Source of the DNA: Bog-473 sp963726005 | GTDB taxonomy: Bacteria > Actinomycetota > Acidimicrobiia > Acidimicrobiales > RAAP-2 | Direction: 5' to 3' | Assembly (NCBI GenBank): GCA_963726005.1 | Contig: CAVSAT010000004.1 | Span: 924,512 to 988,511 of the forward strand | Length of the DNA: 64,000 bases | Shown: positions 54,557 to 64,000 of the stretch, piece after piece | Numbering within the stretch: the first letter of the stretch is position 1 | Layout: each line of letters starts with the position of its first letter | Position numbers and translations under genes: made by a program | The notes under the pieces: generated by a model | Database searches by the model: none | Seen by the model: only the letters and a program-made list of their open reading frames with translations | Told to the model about the DNA's origin: nothing

Positions 54557-56195
54557 GTGCGTCCTCCTACCCGCCAGACTCCTCACTGGGAAGCACCGAT
54601 TCGTCCGTCGCACGCCGCGACCCCGCAACGGGGCCACCAAGCCTCGGAGGTGGCGGCTGCCCACGCGCTCGACGTCGACGGACTGGTGCGAGCCGGCCGG
54701 ATCAGCGATGCGATTTCGTTGAGCCACGGTGCGTTGTTCCTCGGTGACCAGTCTCCCGAGGCAATCGCGCGAATACGCCTCACCCTGTCGTCCCTCCTCT
54801 TCATGAGCGGGCGGGTCGATGAATCGTCGGCCCAGGCGATCGCCATCCTGGGAGGGCCCGAGATCTCGAACAGCGTGCGCGCCGGAGCAAAGCTTGCGGA
54901 GTTGCGGGGAATGGTCATGACAGGAGATTGCGACGCGGCTCGCCTCGGCGCGGAGTCCATTCTCGCCGGCGCCGAATGGGCGGGAGCGGATCTCGCGCTG
55001 TCGGGAGCTTTCGAGACCCTCGGCTACCTCGCCTGGGACGAAGGCCGGGCGACCGAAGCCCTGCGCTGGATGCACGCGTCGATTCAGCGGGCCGACCAGG
55101 GCCCCTCGGAGATCCGACGGAGCCACCCGGGACTGCACTTGGCGTGCATGCTGACGGCGTTCGGTGAGTTCGAACATGCGGCGGAGATGCTCTCCGATGT
55201 CGAGGAGCGGATGCTCGCGTCGCACCATACCGAATGGCTCGCCGCGGTGGGGGCGATGCGCACCCGCCTCATGCTCGCACGCGGCGAGAATGACAGGGCG
55301 GAGAGTGACGCACAAGCAGCACTTGCCCTGTCTGAACGACTAGGAACCCCGCTCTTCGCCTCAATGGCGTTGAGTGTGCTGGCCGAACTCGCCCTCCGTC
55401 GCGGCGACATCGCGGCGGCCGCTCGTCTGCTCGGTGACGTTCGGGCCACGCCTCCCCCCGTCGGGGTGCTGGGCTGGGCGTCACACATGTGGGCGCGGAT
55501 CCATCTCAAGGACGCCCAGGTGGGGCCGTCACGAGCGCTCGAACTCTTGGCCGACTGCCTCTCCGACCACGTGGCGGCCAATCGGCTCTTGCTCGAGGAT
55601 TCCGCCGGTGCCGCGTGGTGGGTGCGCTCCGCCTTGGCGGTCGGCGACCGGGACACCGCCGAGCGGATCGTCGCCGCACATTGCGGTCATCGCCCGCTCG
55701 AATCCCGAGCTGCCCGTCCTCACCGCAGCCGATGCGCATGCCCGTGGGATCTTCGACCATCGCCCCGATCTCCTCCGGGACGCCACCGCACTGCACCGAT
55801 CGCCATGGGCACGGGCGTCGGCCACGGAGGATCTGGGGATGGCACTTTCATTGAGTGACCGACCGGCCTCCTTGATGGAAATCGACCGCTCGCTCGCGAT
55901 CTACAGCCAGATTGGATCCGTCCGGGATGCCAGCCGTGTGCGCAGACGCCGCCGGCAGAAGGCCGAGCGTCCCGTGTCGGGATGGGCCAGCCTCACGTCG
56001 CCGGAACAGCGGGTTGCGCTCGTGGTCGCCGAAGGGTTGACGAATGCGCAGGTAGGAGCCCGTCTCTTTCTCTCTCGACACACCGTGGACTTCCATCTCC
56101 GCCAGGTGTTCCGAAAGCTCGGGATCACCTCACGGGTTGAGTTGGTGCGTCTCGTGATCACCGACGCGCGAACCGACCCAGTGAAACCCCGGTAA
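54557..56195 (+). pseudogene. LuxR-type regulator with TPR-like repeats, one frame break, no ATPase domain
   Basis: The N-terminal 370 residues are TPR-like helical repeats (DVDGLVRAGRISDAISLSHG; ARTMALS-type repeats such as LFASMALSVLAELALRRGD). The C-terminus is a LuxR HTH: LTSPEQRVALVVAEGLTNAQ, VGARLFLSRHTVDFHLRQVF, RKLGITSRVELVRLV. The frame breaks near 55679 (IVAA to IAVIARSNPELP), fixed by skipping one C, giving 545 residues. Large LuxR regulators of this type normally carry an N-terminal AAA ATPase, which is absent here. Confidence 0.78.
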
Positions 56196-56511
56196 CCAGG
56201 GGCCGGCCGCAGACGCTCAGCCGGCTGCCTGCCGCCCCATCCGATCGGTCCGTGACCCGAGGCGCCTCTTGCCGCTCAGCGTGGGATTCCGCGAGGTGGG
56301 CCGCCAGGTGGCCCAGGGCGACGTCGCCAGTATGGATGCGCTCGGTGCACAAGTCGAGGACATCCGCGGCTCTGCCGTTGAGGCCGGAGATCCGCAACTC
56401 GGCGGCGCTCCTACGCAAGGCGTCGACATCGTCGAGCAGCTGCGCCATGCGATCGCGATGCCGTCGAATCGCTTCCTGGATATCGGACAAGTCGTAGCAG
56501 GTGAAGTCCAT
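56158..56511 (-). CDS. small helical hypothetical protein
   Basis: A 117-residue protein beginning MDFTCYDLSDIQEAIRRHRD, largely coiled-coil in its first two thirds (RMAQLLDDVDALRRSAAELR), then a Ser/Gly/Arg-rich tail. GGAG lies eight nt before the ATG at 56511. Its 3' end overlaps the LuxR gene 3' end by 38 nt. No family recognised. Confidence 0.52.
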   Translation of the reverse strand: MDFTCYDLSDIQEAIRRHRDRMAQLLDDVDALRRSAAELRISGLNGRAADVLDLCTERIHTGDVALGHLAAHLAESHAERQEAPRVTDRSDGAAGSRLSVCGRPLVTGVSLGRFARR

Positions 56512-56755
56512 TCGCTTCGCTCCTCCAGTGTGTGCGACCACCAATCAGTCTGCGGCGGGAACGGGCGCGACACACCCCGCGTCCACGTGAAGCGGCAAGG
56601 GGACCGGCCAAGGCTTGAACTCCACGCGTCCGCGGGGTGTCGGTGGGCCGAGGCTGGCACAGCGATGAGAGGAGTTACGGAGTCGCCACATCTCGGGTTG
56701 CGCATGTCGCGACGAGTGGGACGTCGGACGGCGACTCAGACTCAAAGGAGCGACT

Positions 56756-58631
<1,876 letters not shown>

Positions 58632-58632
58632 G

Positions 58633-59251
58633 GTGGTCGTGTCCGTCCCGCCTTCGACCTCGGACCGCGCTGCTCGCCCCTCGTCCCAACCCGCCGAAGA
58701 GGCAACCGCCCCTCACGCCTCTTCAAAGGGGAAGGAGGACGCAGGGCACCCTCGCAACGATGAGACGACGCAACCGGCGGGAGGCTCCGTACCCGAGGAG
58801 CAACCATCCCCGCGGCAGAGCGCCGGCGAGCACGAGCTCCAGGACCAACTGGTCCGCGTCATGGCCGACTTCGACAACCTGCGCAAGAGGCTGGGACGCG
58901 AGACCGAGTTGGCACGGGCCAGGGAGCGCGACAGCGTTGCCACCGACTTTCTGCCCGTTCTCGACAGCCTGGAACGAGCTCTGGACCATGCCGACGCCGA
59001 TCCCTCCCTGATCCGAGAGGGCATCCAGGCGGTCCGCGACCAGGCGGTGCAAATCCTGGCCAAGCTTGGATTTCGCGCGCTGGGACCCGCTAGGCGAGCA
59101 GTTCGACCCAGCCCGCCACGAGGCGGTCGCCAGCGTCAACGATCCGGACGCCGAGCCGGGGACCATCGTCCATGTGGTCCATCCCGGTTATGGGGACGGC
59201 GAGCACCAGCTGCGGCCCGCTGCGGTGGTGGTGGCGACCAAGGGGCGCTAG
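58633..59251 (+). pseudogene. grpE: GrpE nucleotide-exchange factor with one inserted base
   Basis: Co-chaperone that releases ADP from DnaK. A charged N-terminus leads to the long helix (QDQLVRVMADFDNLRKRLGR), the helical segment LPVLDSLERALDHADADPSL and then the C-terminal beta domain. The frame breaks in TTT at 59071-59073; without one T, LAKLGF continues RWDPLGEQFDPARHEAVASV and PGTIVHVVHPGY to the stop at 59251, giving 205 residues. It starts two nt after the dnaK stop and ends directly against dnaJ. Confidence 0.88.
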
Positions 59252-60166
59252 GTGGCGGCAGACCTGGATTATTACTCGATCTTGGGCGTTTCGAGGTCCG
59301 CCACTACGGAAGAGATTCAGCGTTCCTACCGCAAGCTGGCGCGCACCTATCACCCCGACGTGAACAAGGATCCGGCCGCCGAGGAGCGGTTCAAGGAGAT
59401 CTCCGAGGCCTACGACGTGCTGTCCGACCCCGGGACGCGGGCCAAGTATGACCGATTCGGGGCGACATTCCGTCGAGTGCCCGACGGGGTGGACGCGGAG
59501 GCCTGGGCCCGGGCCCAACAGGGTCCTCGCAGGGGGTCGTCGGCGGACTACTCCTCGTGGTCCGTATCGGGCGACTTCGACGACATCGACCTGGGAGATC
59601 TCTTCGGCGGCATGTTCGGGCGCCGGCGGCCGACTCCGACCCGCGGCGCCGATCAGGAGGCCACGATCGAGATCTCCCTCGACGACGCGTTCAAGGGAGC
59701 AAAGAAGCGCATCACGCTGTCCGGCGACCGCACATATGACGTCACGATCCCGGCTGGGGTCACTGACGGACAGCGCATCCGGTTGGCCGGACAGGGTGGC
59801 CAGGGCAGCACCGGCCAGTCCGGGGATCTGTACCTCGCCGTTCGCATCGCTCCCCATGGGCGCTATCGGCTCGAAGGCCGCGACATCTACGTCGATCTCC
59901 TGGTGACGCCCTGGGAGGCGGCGCTCGGGGCCAAGGTCCCGGTCGAGGGTCCCGGAGGCGACGCCAAGCTCACCGTGCCCCCGGGGACGTCGTCGGGCCG
60001 CAAGTTGCGGCTCCGCGGCCGTGGGCTGCCCAACCCAAGGGGTACGGCGGGCAACCTCTACGCAGAGGTAAAGATCATGGTGCCGCGCCATCTGGAGGAG
60101 CGCGAAAGGGCGCTGTTCGAGGAGCTCGCCCGTGAGTCGCACTTCGACCCACGGAGGCACCGGTGA
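59252..60166 (+). CDS. dnaJ: DnaJ/CbpA-type J-domain co-chaperone
   Basis: A 304-residue class-B (zinc-finger-free) J protein. The J domain (residues 5-70) has the HPD motif in RTYHPDVNKDP; a G/F-rich linker (LFGGMFGRRRP) follows; the two C-terminal beta-barrel domains show TIEISLDDAFKGAKK and IYVDLLVTPWEAALG. It delivers clients to DnaK and stimulates its ATPase. GTG at 59252 directly after grpE; its stop overlaps cbpM (GTGA). Confidence 0.9.
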   Translation: MAADLDYYSILGVSRSATTEEIQRSYRKLARTYHPDVNKDPAAEERFKEISEAYDVLSDPGTRAKYDRFGATFRRVPDGVDAEAWARAQQGPRRGSSADYSSWSVSGDFDDIDLGDLFGGMFGRRRPTPTRGADQEATIEISLDDAFKGAKKRITLSGDRTYDVTIPAGVTDGQRIRLAGQGGQGSTGQSGDLYLAVRIAPHGRYRLEGRDIYVDLLVTPWEAALGAKVPVEGPGGDAKLTVPPGTSSGRKLRLRGRGLPNPRGTAGNLYAEVKIMVPRHLEERERALFEELARESHFDPRRHR

Positions 60167-60465
60167 CCACCGTCCTCGCCCGCCCGCTCCGCCTCGACCT
60201 CGAGTCCTTCTCTCGGGCGGTCGGCCTGCACCCCGATCTCGTCGTGCGTCTCGTGCGGCTGGGGCTGCTCGATGCGGAGGTGCGTGTCGACCATCGACTG
60301 CAATTCGCTCCGGCCCAGATGGCACGCGCCTACCGCATCCAGAGGCTGCGCGCCGGCCTGCCCCTGAACTACGCCGCACTGGGCCTCGTGATGGATCTCC
60401 TTGACCGAATCGACCAATTGGAGGCGGCGCTCCGCCACCGGCCTCCAGCACCGAGAGGGGACTGA
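60163..60465 (+). CDS. CbpM-like MerR-family chaperone modulator
   Basis: A 100-residue protein with a MerR-like N-terminal helix-turn-helix (LESFSRAVGLHPDLVVRLVR, LGLLDAEVRV) and a C-terminal dimerisation helix (LGLVMDLLDRIDQLEAALR). CbpM binds and inhibits the J domain of CbpA; HspR, the related actinobacterial repressor, is also MerR-type. The lack of an extended DNA-binding wing favours the modulator role. It overlaps dnaJ by 4 nt and precedes clpB by 4 nt. Confidence 0.8.
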   Translation: MTTVLARPLRLDLESFSRAVGLHPDLVVRLVRLGLLDAEVRVDHRLQFAPAQMARAYRIQRLRAGLPLNYAALGLVMDLLDRIDQLEAALRHRPPAPRGD

Positions 60466-60469
60466 CCGC

Positions 60470-63113
60470 ATGGACCCGAACCGCCTGACCCAGAAGTCAC
60501 AGGAAGCCCTGACCGAGGCCCAGACGCTGGCCCAGCGGCTCGGCCACACCGAGGTGGACGGCGAGCACTTGCTGGTGGCGCTATTGAACCAGCAGAGCGG
60601 ACTGGTGCCCCGGCTGATTGAGCGCGCCGGCGCGTCCCCCGACGACGTGCTGCGCGAGATCGAGGCCGAGTTGTCCCGGCGGCCGAAGTCCACCGGTCCT
60701 GGTACCGCACCGGGGCAGGTCTTCGTGACGCAACGACTCTCGCAACTGCTCGACGCCGCCGATTCAGAAGCGAGACGCCTGAAGGACGAGTACGTCTCCG
60801 TCGAGCACCTGGCGCTGGCGCTCATCGAAGAGGGCTCGAAGAGCGCGGCGGGTCGGGCGCTGCAGAAGGCACACGTGACTCGCGACGCCTTTCTCAGTGC
60901 GCTCACGACTGTCCGAGGCAACCAACGAGTCACCTCGGCCACCCCCGAGGGCTCCTACGAGGCGTTAGAGAAGTACGGACAGGACCTCGTTGCCGACGCC
61001 CGCACGGGGCGCCTCGACCCCGTCATCGGGCGGGACAGCGAGATCCGCCGCGTCATCCAGATCCTCTCGAGGAAGACCAAGAACAACCCGGTCCTGATCG
61101 GCGATCCCGGGGTGGGCAAGACGGCCATCGTCGAGGGCCTGGCGCAACGCATCGTCCGCGGCGACGTCCCCGAGGGCCTTCAGGACCGGACGATCTTCGC
61201 TCTCGACATGGGCTCGCTCGTGGCCGGGGCGAAGTACCGCGGTGAGTTCGAGGAGCGTCTCCAGGCGGTCCTGAGCGAGATCAAGGGTGCCGAAGGGCGC
61301 ATCATCCTCTTCATCGACGAGCTCCACACCGTGGTCGGCGCTGGCGCGGCCGAGGGCGCCATGGATGCCGGCAACATGCTGAAGCCGATGCTGGCCCGCG
61401 GAGAGCTCCACCTCATCGGAGCCACCACCCTCGACGAGTACCGCAAGCACATCGAGAAGGACGCCGCACTCGAACGGCGATTTCAAGTTGTCCTCGTCGA
61501 CGAGCCCACCGTCGAGGACACCATCTCCATCCTGCGCGGCCTGAAGGAGCGTTTCGAGGTGTTCCACGGCGTAAACATCCAGGACAATGCGCTGGTGGCC
61601 GCCGCCACCCTGAGCTACCGCTACATCACCGATCGATTCCTGCCCGACAAGGCCATCGACCTGGTCGACGAGGCCTGCGCGATGTTGCGGACCGAGATCG
61701 ACTCGCTCCCGGCGGAGCTCGACGAGGCCAGCCGCAGGGCCATGCGGCTCGAGATCGAGGAGGCGGCCCTCTCCAAGGAAAAGGATCCCGTGAGCCGGCA
61801 TCGCCTGGAGGAGCTCCGCCGCGAGTTGGCCGACGTCCGGGCAGAGGTGGACGCCATGCGTGCCCGCTGGGAGACCGAGCGCCAGGCCATCCAACGGGTG
61901 CGGACCCTCCGCGAAGAGCTGGAACGGGTGCGTCTCGAGGCCGAGGCGGCCGAGCGGGCGTACGACCTCAACCGGGCGGCGGAGTTGCGCCACGGTGCCC
62001 TCCCCGAGCTGGAGCGTCGTCTCCTCGCCGAGGAGGAGCAGCTGGCGGCGAAGCGTGGCGATCGCCCCATGCTCCACGAACTGCTGAGCGAGGAACAGAT
62101 TGCCGAGATCGTGGCGCGGTGGACCGGCATCCCCGTCAACCGACTGCTAGAGGCCGAGCGGGAGAAGCTCCTCCACCTCGACGAGGTGCTGCACGAGCGG
62201 GTCGTCGGCCAGGACGAGGCGGTCCAGCTCGTCGCCGATGCCGTCATGCGCGCCCGCTCCGGCATCAAGGACCCTCGCCGTCCCATCGGTTCGTTCATCT
62301 TCCTGGGTCCCACCGGCGTCGGCAAGACGGAGCTCTCCCGGGCCCTGGCCAACGCGCTCTTCGATTCCGAGGAGAACATGGTTCGCCTTGACATGAGTGA
62401 GTACCAGGAGCGGCACACGGTCAGCCGGCTCGTGGGAGCACCTCCCGGCTACGTCGGCTACGACGAGGGCGGACAGCTGACCGAGGCTGTCCGCCGCAAG
62501 CCGTATTCGGTCGTGCTCTTCGATGAGATCGAGAAGGCACACCCCGACGTATTCAACACGTTGCTGCAGATTCTCGACGACGGACGCCTGACCGACGCGC
62601 AAGGTCGGACGGTAAACTTCCGCAACACCATCGTCATCATGACCTCGAACATCGGCTCGCTGTACCTGCTCGACGGTGTCACCGACCATGGAGAGATCAA
62701 GCCCGACGCACGCGAACATGTCTTCGACGAGCTCTCACACCAGTTCCGCCCGGAGTTCTTGAACCGCGTCGACGACATCGTGCTGTTCAAGCCCCTGACG
62801 CCAGTCCGAGATCGAGCGTATCGTCGACCTCCTTCTCGAAGACGTCCGGTCCCGGCTGGCCGAACGTCGCGTATCGCTCGACATCGACGAAGAAGCGCGA
62901 CGTCACATCGCTCGGAAGGGCTTCGACCCTGTCTACGGCGCTCGCCCTCTGCGCCGCTTCATCGCCCACGACGTCGAAACCCGCATCGCGCGGGCCCTGC
63001 TGGCCGGCGAAGTGCGTGACGGGTCGACCATCACCGTCAGGGTCGAGGATGGCGAGCTCGTGGTGTCGGCGAGGGGCCCGAGCGACCAGGAGGAAATCAA
63101 CAACACACAATAG
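60470..63113 (+). pseudogene. clpB: ClpB disaggregase with one inserted base
   Basis: Hsp100 AAA+ disaggregase that works with DnaK. In order: Clp_N repeats (LTQKSQEALTEAQTLAQRLG), AAA-1 with GDPGVGKTAIVEG and IILFIDELHTVVGAG, the coiled-coil middle domain, AAA-2 with LGPTGVGKTELSRAL and VVLFDEIEKAHPD. One extra A at about 62803 (after LTP) breaks the frame; without it SEIERIVDLLLEDVRSRL and the D2 C-terminal domain follow to the stop at 63113, about 880 residues. ATG at 60470. Only the last tenth is affected. Confidence 0.9.
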
Positions 63114-63123
63114 GAGGTTCCCA

Positions 63124-63528
63124 GTGATTGCCGAGACGTTCGGTGTGGGCCAGGCCGTCTACACCATTCTTTGGTTCTGTCTGTTCTTCATTGAGATCTG
63201 GCTCATGATCATGGTGTTCTTCGACATCTTCCGCAGCAACGACCTGAAGGGATGGGCCAAGGCCCTCTGGGTGCTCTTCGTCCTCATCCTTCCCCTCATC
63301 GGGATCCTGGCCTACCTGATCGTGCGGGGCGACAAGATGCAGTCTCATGCCATCGAGGCGGCCCGCCAGCAGGAAGAGGCCTTCCGGCGCTACGTGCAGT
63401 CCGTGGCTCGACGCCCCACCGACGAGCTGGCCGAGCTCGCCGACCTCAAGGAACGCGGGCTCCTCACCCAAGAGGAGTTCGAGCGGATGAAGCGAGTCAT
63501 CGTCGATGGCGTCCCCATGGCGGCATGA
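63124..63528 (+). CDS. PLDc_N/SHOCT small membrane protein
   Basis: A 134-residue protein with two membrane helices (TILWFCLFFIEIWLMIMVFF; WVLFVLILPLIGILAYLIV), the N-terminal PLDc_N domain of cardiolipin synthase without its catalytic part, followed by a C-terminal SHOCT motif (LAELADLKERGLLTQEEFER). AGGAGG six nt before the GTG at 63124 and 10 nt after clpB suggest co-transcription with the chaperones. Membrane stress role likely but unproven. Confidence 0.85.
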   Translation: MIAETFGVGQAVYTILWFCLFFIEIWLMIMVFFDIFRSNDLKGWAKALWVLFVLILPLIGILAYLIVRGDKMQSHAIEAARQQEEAFRRYVQSVARRPTDELAELADLKERGLLTQEEFERMKRVIVDGVPMAA

Positions 63529-63581
63529 TGGCGGTCCGCTGGCGCAGGGGGTTTCGACAGGCGAGACAGGGAGGTCTGGAC

Positions 63582-64000
63582 GTGGCCGTGATGGGCGTTG
63601 CCAAGTTCGAGCGTTTCTTCCGCAGCGCGGCCGGCGTCACCGTCGACAAGGACGACCTGAAGCGTTACAGCGCCTTCGTCAACTCGAAGCTCCACGACCT
63701 TCTCCTGGTCGGCGAGGCCACGGCGAAGGCCAACCTGCGCGACATCGTCGAGCCGTGGGACCTGCCGGTCACCAAGGGGTTGCAGGAGATGCTCCACGTG
63801 TTCAAGAAGATGGGCGAGGAGATAGAGCTGCCACCGATTCTCGATCATCTTGCCGCCCTGCCACCACTCGACCTGGCGATCAGTGCAGAGACAGAGGCCA
63901 GGTTGCCGTTGGTCGCAGGCGGCCTCAGTGTGGCGTTGGCCCGGACGTTCAAGGTCATCGACCCTGCGCTTAAGACTCCCCACGCCCTCCACTGGGAGAG
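63582..64000 (+). CDS. DUF1931 histone-fold protein, 3' end outside the window
   Basis: At least 139 codons from a GTG at 63582 (GGGAGG seven nt upstream; ATG at 63591 also possible). VMGVAKFERFFRSAAGVTVD, KDDLKRYSAFVNSKLHDLLL and VGEATAKANLRDIVEPWDLP match DUF1931, a bacterial family whose structure contains a histone fold (as in Aquifex aq_328). Two such folds would pack within one chain. Cellular role unknown. It lies 53 nt after the PLDc_N gene, as the last visible gene of the chaperone cluster. Confidence 0.82.
   Translation, partial: MAVMGVAKFERFFRSAAGVTVDKDDLKRYSAFVNSKLHDLLLVGEATAKANLRDIVEPWDLPVTKGLQEMLHVFKKMGEEIELPPILDHLAALPPLDLAISAETEARLPLVAGGLSVALARTFKVIDPALKTPHALHWE

Noticed and set aside
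56600..56755. Possible HAIR or CIRCE heat-shock operator before dnaK
   Set aside because: CTTGAAC at about 56613 and ACTCAAAG at about 56740 are single half-sites more than 100 nt apart; no inverted pair at HAIR or CIRCE spacing was found.

Overview
The window is high-GC DNA with GTG/TTG starts, an F420-type LLM oxidoreductase, mycothiol/DinB-type proteins, SigE/ECF42-type sigma factors, a Thr-rich cell-surface protein, a rifamycin-phosphotransferase-like gene and a DnaK-GrpE-DnaJ-CbpM-ClpB cluster. Together these point to an actinobacterium, probably an uncultured soil Acidimicrobiia-like lineage; that placement is inference, because no rRNA, tRNA or other phylogenetic marker was seen. Most genes stand alone or in pairs, orientation changes often, and there are many gene-poor gaps. 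No CRISPR array, prophage or intact insertion sequence was recognised.

Layout. 1-6 kb: partial Rieske oxygenase, acyl-CoA ligase, GHMP sugar kinase and a BcsA-like glycosyltransferase with PilZ domain. 6-16 kb: ArsR/AHSA1 pair, DUF2293, hydrolase, CMD and PhyH oxygenase, DinB, HicA-like and NTF2 proteins, secreted trypsin-like protease. 16-24 kb: rifamycin-phosphotransferase-like gene, methionine aminopeptidase, small membrane proteins, HAD, CocE hydrolase. 24-30 kb: secreted GH76-like hydrolase and beta-propeller, a decayed YCII/ECF42 locus, a two-gene operon for a Thr-rich surface protein. 30-45 kb: single metabolic genes (HIT, SRPBCC, lipase, APH, ICMT, VOC, MBL, SMP-30) and a SigE/anti-sigma pair, separated by gaps with gene fragments. 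45-56 kb: GntR/BNR-propeller operon, an LLM gene with an in-frame amber codon, acyltransferase-SGNH, a zinc-ribbon/membrane coiled-coil pair, a LuxR-type regulator. 56.7-64 kb: a compact chaperone operon ending in a PLDc_N/SHOCT membrane protein and a histone-fold DUF1931 protein.

Two window-wide patterns stand out. First, at least ten reading-frame breaks occur in otherwise well-conserved genes (bcsA-like, rph-like x4, map, luxR-like, dnaK, grpE, clpB), and seven of them are restored by skipping exactly one nucleotide. They may be assembly indels, real decay, or much less likely +1 recoding. Second, a roughly 40-nt dispersed repeat occurs only between recognised genes. Its best copies carry GTGCCGA and CCGTCCCGGC blocks at fixed spacing and end in GGG(A/C)CAC-type tails. 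Gaps also contain recognisable fragments of HIT, epimerase, PucR and PQQ-propeller genes, so part of the low coding density is real gene decay.
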